From positions 458,344 to 473,529 of the forward strand of contig CP070627.1 of NCBI GenBank assembly GCA_020355945.1: a stretch of DNA of 15,186 bases. Direction: 5' to 3'. Below, piece after piece: positions 1 to 5,559 of the stretch (the first letter of the stretch is position 1; each line of letters opens with the position of its first letter). A model generated the notes under the pieces. It saw nothing but the letters and a program-made list of their open reading frames with translations. It had not been told where the DNA came from and ran no database searches. This DNA comes from Candidatus Aminicenantota bacterium (GTDB lineage Bacteria; Acidobacteriota; Aminicenantia; UBA2199). A program made the translations under genes and the position numbers.

Positions 1-1
1 A

Positions 2-1306
2 AGACAGGGCCGGTACCGGGGTGAACTTGAACTTTACCTGGCGGAAACCGGTCCATCGGTAAGTGAAATAAAAAAGACCCTCCTTCAACTATTCCCGCAA
101 AAGCCCGGGATCACCTATGAATTTGGTGAAGGACACGGCAGGGGCGGTCATTTCCATGGCATCCGGGTGGAACTCATCGGTTTGGATTTTACTAAATTAA
201 CCGAACTGGCCCCGATGGTGATGGAAAAATTACGCACCATAGAAGAAGTTGAAGACCTGGCTTCTGACCTGGAGGGTGGGGAAACTCAATTATTGGTAAA
301 TGTAGACCGGAAAAAAGCCGAAAGTTCGGGAGTGGATACGCAGCGGGTGGCCCGCACCATCATGTCTTCTTTATCTGACCGTCCCATTGGCAAATTCAAA
401 ACCGACAATAAGGAAATTGATATTATTTTAAAAATGCAAAAAGACGAGGGCTTTAACCAGGATGATCTAAAAAACATCAGCTTCAGAAGCGGCTCTAAAC
501 GGGTGCCCATCGGTGCGATTTCCGATATTTCGTTCCGTATGGGGTCCATGGCTATCAGTAAAGAGAACAAGATGTCAAAGCTGCGAATCAGTATTAACTC
601 TCAATCCAGGGGCATGATGAAACTCACCGAAAAAATCAGGGCGGTCATGGCGACGATACCGTTTCCCGAGGGGTATAGTTGGAGTTTTGGTTCTCATTTT
701 CGGCGGTTCCAGGAGGCGCAGTCCAGTTCGATGACAGCGGTTTGGTTGGCGCTTATATTTATTTACATTATTATGGCGTCGCTGTTTGAATCTTTTGTGC
801 ATCCCTTTACCATTATTTTAACTGTTCCCCTGGCGATTTTTGGTGTGGCATTGTTTTATACGATTTTCGGTATCACCCTTAATAATTCATCATATCTTGG
901 GCTGCTAACGCTTTTTGGCATTGTAGTCAATAATGGCATTATATTAATCGATCACATTCGCACCCTGCGTAAGAAAGGAATGGCGAAGAATGCGGCTATT
1001 ATCCAGGGGGGTAAGGACCGGATGCGGCCGATCATTATGACAGCCTTAACCACTATCTTTGGGGTTTTGCCGTTGGCTTTGCCGGTGCTGCTGCCTGGTT
1101 TGTTTCCAGCAGCGCAAGGGCGGGCTGCCATGTGGGCGCCGATTAGTATTACCATTCTTGGAGGTCTCACCACATCTACTTTTTTCACCTTGATTATATT
1201 GCCTACCTTTTATTCTATTTCCGATTCTGTGACCACGAGCTTTAAAAATCTACTTGGGTTTGAGAGTAATAACAAGGGAATTATCCGGGAGAAAGTGGAG
1301 TGTTAA
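2..1306 (+). CDS. RND efflux permease, C-terminal part (5' end outside window)
   Basis: Inner-membrane proton-driven RND (AcrB/HAE1-like) transporter; family members pump drugs or other amphiphiles through a periplasmic adaptor and outer-membrane channel. The frame is open from base 2 to the TAA at 1304-1306, giving 434 visible residues of a usual ~1,030, so an apparent GTG start at 167 is only internal. The first ~230 visible residues are porter/docking domain (visible V-E-L-I-G-L-D, then G-S-M-A-I-S-K-E). They are followed by TM8 (about 246-262), TM9 (268-290), TM10 (297-316, containing VVNNGIILIDHIR), and TM11 and TM12 near 343-364 and 378-403. The order and the TM10 motif are typical of RND pumps. 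The protein ends soon after TM12, as is normal. The substrate cannot be told. The adaptor gene, if adjacent, lies upstream of the window. No clear intrinsic terminator follows. Confidence 0.93.
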   Translation, partial: RQGRYRGELELYLAETGPSVSEIKKTLLQLFPQKPGITYEFGEGHGRGGHFHGIRVELIGLDFTKLTELAPMVMEKLRTIEEVEDLASDLEGGETQLLVNVDRKKAESSGVDTQRVARTIMSSLSDRPIGKFKTDNKEIDIILKMQKDEGFNQDDLKNISFRSGSKRVPIGAISDISFRMGSMAISKENKMSKLRISINSQSRGMMKLTEKIRAVMATIPFPEGYSWSFGSHFRRFQEAQSSSMTAVWLALIFIYIIMASLFESFVHPFTIILTVPLAIFGVALFYTIFGITLNNSSYLGLLTLFGIVVNNGIILIDHIRTLRKKGMAKNAAIIQGGKDRMRPIIMTALTTIFGVLPLALPVLLPGLFPAAQGRAAMWAPISITILGGLTTSTFFTLIILPTFYSISDSVTTSFKNLLGFESNNKGIIREKVEC

Positions 1307-1408
1307 TTTCTATTTCATAAAAAAATCCTCCAGGCCGATTTCCCAGATTATTTTGGGTTTGATGAATCTTATCCCTCAATAAAAATTCACAATTCTTATT
1401 CAAAATGC

Positions 1409-1437
1409 TTGACAAATTCATGATAATAGACTAGACT
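1409..1437 (+). promoter_or_regulatory. Sigma70-type promoter of the toxin-antitoxin operon
   Basis: A perfect TTGACA (1409-1414) is followed after 17 bp by TAGACT (1432-1437, 4 of 6 to TATAAT). The predicted start of transcription is near 1444, about 30 nt before the antitoxin ATG. The -10 box lies inside a palindrome, which fits autoregulation. Confidence 0.65.
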
Positions 1438-1445
1438 AACTAGTC
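1429..1445. promoter_or_regulatory. Palindromic operator over the -10 box of the TA operon
   Basis: GACTAG at 1429-1434 and CTAGTC at 1440-1445 are perfect inverted arms separated by 5 bp, making a 17-bp dyad that covers the -10 element and the likely start site. Phd/YefM antitoxins are known to bind short palindromes at their own promoter and repress, with the toxin as corepressor. That this site is the operator is inferred from its position. Confidence 0.55.
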
Positions 1446-1474
1446 AGATATATATGCATGAAATAGGAGGCAAT

Positions 1475-1726
1475 ATGAAAACGACCTGGAAACTTCAAGA
1501 CGCCAAAAGCCAATTCAGCAAGGTTGTTGAGGACGCCCTAAAAAGTGGGCCCCAGTATGTGACTCGAAGAGGAGTAGCAGCCGTGGTCGTTGTGTCTATC
1601 CAGGAATATGAGGCGTTGACTTCCAACAAACCGACTTTTAAGGAATTTCTTTTGAGTTGTCCCAAAATGGATGAACACTTTGAGATTGAGCGACAAAAAG
1701 ATTATCCAGGTAGTATAGAACTGTGA
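1475..1726 (+). CDS. Phd/YefM-family antitoxin
   Basis: Antitoxin of a type II module, 83 residues from the ATG at 1475. This start is chosen because AGGAGG (1465-1470) sits just before it; an in-frame ATG at 1454 would add seven residues and leave that ribosome site inside the gene. The N-terminus (MKTTWKLQDAKSQFSKVVEDAL) has the Phd/YefM fold pattern: a short beta strand, then the DAKxxFSxVV helix. It is followed by the YVTRRGVAAVVVVSIQEYEAL segment typical of the dimer-forming DNA-binding half. The C-terminal ~35 residues (after about residue 50) should be the flexible part that wraps the toxin. The TGA stop overlaps the toxin GTG, implying coupled translation. It probably represses the operon at the palindrome upstream. 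Confidence 0.9.
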   Translation: MKTTWKLQDAKSQFSKVVEDALKSGPQYVTRRGVAAVVVVSIQEYEALTSNKPTFKEFLLSCPKMDEHFEIERQKDYPGSIEL

Positions 1727-2142
1727 AATACCTCATTGATACGTGTGTCATCTCGGAGTTAGCTAAACCTGCACCAAATACACAGGTTACTAATTGGTTA
1801 CAGTCTGTCCCATCAGACGCGCTATTTCTAAGTGTTCTCACTATTGGTGAAGTCAGGAAAGGATTAGTCAAATTACCGGATTCAAAAAAGAAGGAACAAT
1901 TGACCCTGTGGTTAAATACCCTCCTGGAGGAGTACAGCGAACGGATTATTCCTATTGATCTGACGGTGTCCGAGAATTGGGGTATCATCCAGGGAAATGC
2001 AGAGAAGGCGGGAACTCCAATGTCCACTATTGATGGGTTAATTGCTGCCACAGCGTCTACTCATAATTTGATTATTGTCACCAGAAATGAAAGCGACTTT
2101 GTACCAGGTCAAATTTCCCTCATCAATCCATGGGAAAGATGA
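1723..2142 (+). CDS. vapC: PIN-domain toxin, VapC family
   Basis: Predicted Mg-dependent ribonuclease toxin, 139 residues, a normal VapC length. The PIN acidic residues are all present: D6 (YLIDTCVISE), E43 (LTIGEVRKG), D104 (TIDGLIAATA), and D125 in the TRNESDF motif at 120-126. The start is a GTG at 1723 whose last two bases form the start of the antitoxin TGA, so the two genes overlap by 4 bp and translation is likely coupled. Known VapC toxins cut tRNA or rRNA; the target here cannot be read from sequence. The toxin looks intact. Pairing of a VapC toxin with a Phd/YefM-type rather than AbrB-type antitoxin is common. Confidence 0.92.
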   Translation: MKYLIDTCVISELAKPAPNTQVTNWLQSVPSDALFLSVLTIGEVRKGLVKLPDSKKKEQLTLWLNTLLEEYSERIIPIDLTVSENWGIIQGNAEKAGTPMSTIDGLIAATASTHNLIIVTRNESDFVPGQISLINPWER

Positions 2143-2167
2143 GAAAGGTAATAGGGTGATGGGTTGA

Positions 2168-2397
2168 TGCATAAATTTATGCAATTTTGGGTAAAATCAC
2201 TCAATTGAGCTTAAATTTAGGCGATTTCGGATAAAAATCATTCAATCGAGCTTAAATTTATGCGATTTCGGCTAAATTTACTCGATGGAGCTTAAATTCA
2301 GGCTCGATTGCTTAAATTTTGCCTCAATTGAATAAAAATCATTCAATCGAGCCTGAATTTAAGCAAATTCGGATAAAATTATTCAATTGAGCTTAAA
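2168..2397. repeat. AT-rich degenerate tandem array, unit ~40-41 bp
   Basis: This 257-bp gap between the converging toxin and HD-protein genes is almost filled by about 5.5 imperfect units. Units run roughly 2169-2210, 2211-2251, 2252-2291, a 20-bp half unit 2292-2311, 2312-2352 and 2353-2392. Each unit has a TTAAATTTA core, a GCGATTTCGG-like middle, a TAAAA(A)TCATTCAAT segment and a GAGC end. The array opens with a perfect 16-bp palindrome, TGCATAAATTTATGCA (2168-2183). There are no clean spacers, so it is not CRISPR, and no coding frame makes sense. Its function is unknown. Confidence 0.75.
2290..2364. repeat. Perfect 21-bp inverted repeat (hairpin) inside the AT-rich array
   Basis: Bases 2290-2310 are the exact reverse complement of 2344-2364, with a 33-bp loop. 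The stem begins GCTTAAATTC and runs through GGCTCGATTG. No T-run follows on either strand, so it is not a standard intrinsic terminator. It could still act as a bidirectional barrier between the converging vapC and HD genes, or as an RNA or cruciform structure. Confidence 0.7.
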
Positions 2398-2399
2398 AA

Positions 2400-3440
2400 T
2401 TAAGGAGATAAGTACTTTTTACACTCTTCTGCACGTTTGGGGAGATTAATGTCAACGAAGATATGGGCGGCTTTTTGAAACAGTTGGCCGGCTTCTTTTT
2501 TATACCCTTTGATTTCCTTTAAAAGCAGGGCATATTGATAACAGGCATTGGCAATAGCAATTTGGTGCCAGGCAAAGTTAATCCAATAAATATCCAGGAA
2601 CTGTTCCCGAATTTCCCGGTTTTCTTCCGGGTTAAACCTGAGATCGATACTGATTTGAAAAACATCTTTTCCCTCGAAGACCGGCACTACCCGGACTTTT
2701 TCCACGAAATGGCATTGGAAAAAGCGTTTCCAGTCATTATCATCGTAGATTACTTCCAGGGGTTGATCATCCAGCCATTTGCCCAGGTTATCCCGGAACC
2801 GTTCATCGTTTAACCGGTTTTTATCCATATCCAGTGCATCGCACAGTTGCAGCAGGGCGGCCAAAAAGGCAATATTAAACCCACGGTCCCGGAACCGGTG
2901 TTTTTGGTTCAATTCCGTTTCCAGGTAGGCGGCAATATTGGGTTGGTTATGGCATTGACAGGTAAAGGCCAGGGGTTGGTTGAGGTCCTGGCAGAGGATG
3001 TCTTTTTCTTCCGGGGTAAGCTTCCGGTCCAGTGCGGCTGGCAGTTGGGTTTGCCAGGACCGGATCACAAATGCCGAGGTTTTCGCGTGCTTTTTCCTGA
3101 TGCGATACCGCTCTTCTTTTGTTAACTCACCTATTGTTCCTTTTATATCCAGGAACTCTTTCCAACCGGTTTGCATACCGATGTCGTGGAGGTATATGGA
3201 AGCGTTGAGCAGGAACAGTTCTTCCGCGTTTAGAGTGTTGGTTTGTAATTTGTTTTGCAGTATGATGCCGGCATATTCGGCAATTTTTTTTGAGTGGCTG
3301 GTGCCGTGTATGATTTGTTCGTGTACCACGGTGTAGTCTTTCCAGGCAGTGTCAGTCCATTTTTTTAGTTTTTCAAACAGGGAGAAATAAAGTTCATTGG
3401 CTTGTTTGAGTTTTTCTTCCGGAACTATTGTTTCGCTCAT
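2400..3440 (-). CDS. HD-domain predicted metal-dependent phosphohydrolase
   Basis: 346 residues with the ordered ligands of an HD phosphohydrolase fold: H49 (HGTSHSKKIAEYA), H85-D86 (LHDIGM), H118 (KKHAKTSAF), H164 (CQCHN) and D201 (LQLCDALDMD). Five such ligands suggest a two-metal site, as in HD enzymes that cut phosphodiester or nucleotide substrates. The N-terminal ~40 residues are helical. The C-terminal third (after ~280) is a helical, TPR-like segment ending KRAEECKKYLSP. The start ATG at 3440 has the ribosome site AAGAGGTG (read on the minus strand, bases 3459-3452). No partner gene runs with it. Similar HD proteins occur beside bacterial conflict systems, and the neighbours here (TA module, Rpn nuclease, CHAT protein) fit such a setting. 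The substrate is unknown. An 18-bp dispersed repeat sequence lies within codons ~287-292. Confidence 0.8.
   Translation of the reverse strand: MSETIVPEEKLKQANELYFSLFEKLKKWTDTAWKDYTVVHEQIIHGTSHSKKIAEYAGIILQNKLQTNTLNAEELFLLNASIYLHDIGMQTGWKEFLDIKGTIGELTKEERYRIRKKHAKTSAFVIRSWQTQLPAALDRKLTPEEKDILCQDLNQPLAFTCQCHNQPNIAAYLETELNQKHRFRDRGFNIAFLAALLQLCDALDMDKNRLNDERFRDNLGKWLDDQPLEVIYDDNDWKRFFQCHFVEKVRVVPVFEGKDVFQISIDLRFNPEENREIREQFLDIYWINFAWHQIAIANACYQYALLLKEIKGYKKEAGQLFQKAAHIFVDINLPKRAEECKKYLSP
2564..2581 (+). repeat. Copy of the GGTGCCAGGCAAAGTTAA repeat inside the HD-protein gene
   Basis: This 18-mer is identical to the intergenic copy at 4678-4695 and differs by one base from 9773-9790. Here it is read through on the minus strand as the residues N-F-A-W-H. 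The flanking bases do not match the intergenic copies. Confidence 0.6.
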
Positions 3441-3463
3441 CCGCTGTTTTTCACCTCTTACAT

Positions 3464-3492
3464 ATTTTAAACGAAAAAAGAAATGGGGTCAA
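3464..3492 (-). promoter_or_regulatory. Promoter of the HD-protein gene
   Basis: On the minus strand, TTGACC (3492-3487) is followed after 17 bp by TAAAAT (3469-3464). Transcription should begin near 3457, within the ribosome site at 3459-3452, so the mRNA leader would be very short. Confidence 0.5.
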
Positions 3493-3567
3493 TGGTTTCT
3501 ATTTTGCGGCAGCCATTTTGTAAAGATGGAATGGGGTGATGGGGCTGAGTTCCCGATAAAATAGAAG

Positions 3568-3596
3568 TTGAAAAATAATAAAATATAAAATATAAT
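3568..3596 (+). promoter_or_regulatory. Promoter of the Rpn nuclease gene
   Basis: TTGAAA (3568-3573), 17 bp, then a perfect TATAAT (3591-3596). The predicted start is near 3603, which almost coincides with the ribosome site AAGGA (3602-3606). The segment is very AT-rich, so other -10 choices exist. The 172-bp gap to the HD gene therefore seems to hold two divergent promoters. Confidence 0.5.
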
Positions 3597-3612
3597 AATA
3601 AAAGGATGAAAA

Positions 3613-4545
3613 ATGATTAAAGTAGACGATATACATAATGCCCATAATAATGTATTCATAAAGACCTTTTCAGACCCGGAAAATGTGAAAGTGCTTTTAA
3701 AGATGGCGCTGCCTGCGCCGGTAAAAAACATCATTGATTTTTCAAAAATCGAAATCGATTTCACCACCTATGTATCGGATGTAATGAAAGATTATTATTC
3801 GGACATTGTGGTGAAAACCCGGATTAAAACCGGGGACCAGGAGGAAATCGATTTAGATATCTATATTTTAGTGGAGCATAAGTCTTCTGCTGAAAACAAG
3901 TCTTTAGTGCAAATGCTTAAATACATGTACTTAGAGTGGCAGAATGATATCGATCAAAAAAAACCGCTGCGGGTGATTATTCCCCTGGTCTTTTATCATG
4001 GCAAGGAAGCCTGGAATGTTCCCCGGTCATTTGCAGATCAATTCAACGTCAATGATGAGATCAAAGCATTTCTATTGAATTATAGGTATATTTTGTTTGA
4101 TACCAGGGATTGGAATTTCCTGGCTGAAGCCAACCGGGAGTTAAAAGATAATGTCTTTTTATTAACCTCGTTGGTGTTGATGAAAAGTGCGTATTATGAA
4201 GATATGGACACGATTAAAGCAATATTCAGGCTGTGGCATGAGAAAGGATTCATCAAAAACAAAGAGAAGGTAATATTCTTTCTCCTGTATGTATCCTATA
4301 TCAGGGACATATCGTTGGAAGAATTGAAAAAAAACCTGGAAGAAAGTAATATAGAAGGAGGTGATTTTATGTCAAGTTTAGCACAACGATTGATAGAACA
4401 AGGGATAGAACAAGGGATAGAACAAGGCGCAAAAAAGAATGCTAAAGAAACTGCCAGGCGTATGCTGAGTGCTGAGTTTTCTATAGAAGATATCGTCAAA
4501 TTCACAGGACTTACCGAACAGGAAATTAAAGGACTCATGAGCTAA
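3613..4545 (+). CDS. Rpn family recombination-promoting nuclease / PD-(D/E)XK putative transposase
   Basis: 310 residues, full length for the Rpn/Transposase_31 family, whose studied members are DNA endonucleases that promote RecA-independent recombination. Visible landmarks are the N-terminal HNNVFIKTFSDPENVKVLLK, the acidic D64 in YYSDIVVKTR, the E88-H-K90 of ILVEHKSS (the E-x-K of the PD-(D/E)XK core) and Q100 in the following helix. The middle has the family's PLVFYHGKEAWNVP. The C-terminus holds three IEQG repeats (about 261-272) and then a helix-turn-helix-like end (SIEDIVKFTGLTEQEIKGL). The ribosome site AAGGA precedes the ATG by 6 bases. The nuclease residues look intact. Such genes are often multicopy and spread horizontally, and this one stands alone between repeats. 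Confidence 0.9.
   Translation: MIKVDDIHNAHNNVFIKTFSDPENVKVLLKMALPAPVKNIIDFSKIEIDFTTYVSDVMKDYYSDIVVKTRIKTGDQEEIDLDIYILVEHKSSAENKSLVQMLKYMYLEWQNDIDQKKPLRVIIPLVFYHGKEAWNVPRSFADQFNVNDEIKAFLLNYRYILFDTRDWNFLAEANRELKDNVFLLTSLVLMKSAYYEDMDTIKAIFRLWHEKGFIKNKEKVIFFLLYVSYIRDISLEELKKNLEESNIEGGDFMSSLAQRLIEQGIEQGIEQGAKKNAKETARRMLSAEFSIEDIVKFTGLTEQEIKGLMS
4392..4427 (+). repeat. 12-bp in-frame tandem repeat x3 in the Rpn gene
   Basis: GATAGAACAAGG occurs three times without change (4392-4403, 4404-4415, 4416-4427). It encodes the repeated I-E-Q-G tail between the nuclease core and the C-terminal helices. Being in frame, copy-number change would lengthen or shorten the linker without breaking the gene. Confidence 0.85.
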
Positions 4546-4619
4546 GGGGCGTTTAATTATGACAAAGTGGGGTGGTAGGGGGTAAAGGGTTTGTATTTTT
4601 AATAAAACCTTTTGTGAAA

Positions 4620-4695
4620 CTTTGTGTCTTCGTGTCTTGGTAGCTATTTTCCCGGTAAGGGGGGTATAAAAAAAAAAGGTGCCAGGCAAAGTTAA
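4620..4695 (+). repeat. Composite intergenic repeat (TGTGTC motif plus GGTGCCAGGCAAAGTTAA)
   Basis: CTTTGTGTCTTCGTGTCTTG starts at 4620. After a short G-rich stretch and a run of ten A residues comes GGTGCCAGGCAAAGTTAA (4678-4695). Both motif types recur together at 9766-9824, there in the opposite order. The core TGCCAGGCA is a near-palindrome. The repeat ends exactly where protein-coding sequence of the DUF2326 remnant begins. Nothing else is recognised in 4546-4619. Confidence 0.65.
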
Positions 4696-5504
4696 ATAAA
4701 AAACTTTTAGACAACCGCAAGAGCCGCTTAATAGAAGAAAAGAAAAAGATTGAGGCCCAATTGGAAGATGTGGATCGTATCATTTCCAGTTTGGGAAAAC
4801 AGGAAGATGAAAAATTGCATTTGTTGAAAGCAACAGGCTCTTTAGAGGAATACGCGAAATTAAATGAAGAGCTGTCCAACTATAAAGTAAAACTGGGTAA
4901 AATAAAGGAATACAAGGAATTATTAGCGGAATACGGGAACAAAATCGAAGAAATAAAAAAAGAGTTTATAAATGAAAATATTGAAACCAATAAATATTTG
5001 AAAGAAAGTGAGCCGGTAAGAAAGAGAAATATACAGATATTCAAATCCTTTGCCGAACAATTTTATGAGAACAAAAAGGCAGGAATCGAGATAAGGAATA
5101 ATACCAGCGAAAACCAGCTTCGCTATGATATCAGGGCCTCGATAGACAGTGATACCGGCGATGGAATCGGATATGTAAAGTTATTTTGTTTTGATTGGAC
5201 ACTTTTAAAGGCGCAGCATAATCATGAGGTAAAATTTATTTTCTATGACAGTCGTTTATTATCCGAAATTTATCCGAGACAGGTAGCCACGTTATTCCAG
5301 GTGGCATACCAAAACGCGGAAGAGAACAATTTCCAGTATTTTATTTCGGCCAATCAAAAGGATTTGGATTCGATAAAAGACAAGATTTCTCCTGGTGAAT
5401 ACGAGAGAATAATTGAAAGGAATGTGATCCTGGACCTGACCGATGAATCAGACGAATCAAAGCTCCTGGGAATACAAGTGGATTTAGATTATGAGAAAGA
5501 CTGA
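4696..5504 (+). pseudogene. DUF2326-domain protein, 5'-truncated (NTPase half missing)
   Basis: The last ~130 residues match the DUF2326 domain pattern: FDWTLLKAQHNHEVKFIFYD, then SRLLSEIYPRQVATLFQVAY and NNFQYFISANQKDL. Family members are usually ~550-600 residues, with an N-terminal P-loop NTPase and a coiled coil (YydD-like). Here the visible coding sequence begins directly after the repeat at 4695, in the coiled coil (KKLLDNRKSRLIEEKKKIEA), and no Walker A or upstream half is present in the 150 bp back to the Rpn gene. A TTG at 4761 with GAGG at 4752-4755 could start a 247-residue product, but coiled-coil coding clearly continues upstream of it in frame. Loss of the 5' part through a deletion or rearrangement at the repeat is the simplest reading. 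A short functional gene is the alternative. Confidence 0.6.
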
Positions 5505-5559
5505 TTAACCGGTAATTTTTCCCCTACGATATTGCGTCCCTATCCTGTGGTTGTATTCA

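Noticed and set aside
1454..1474. Upstream ATG for the antitoxin
   Set aside because: It has no ribosome site of its own and would place AGGAGG inside the gene. The ATG at 1475 fits the family N-terminus.
2168..2397. Possible CRISPR array
   Set aside because: Units are degenerate and contiguous with no unique spacers; no cas gene is nearby. The same holds for 9879-10255.
3497..3566. TTCTATTTT / AAAATAGAA inverted repeat between the divergent genes
   Set aside because: Nine AT-rich base pairs separated by about 52 bp could easily arise by chance.
5504..5516. ATTAACCGGTAAT followed by T residues as a terminator between converging genes
   Set aside because: The stem is only about six pairs with a bulge and no real loop.
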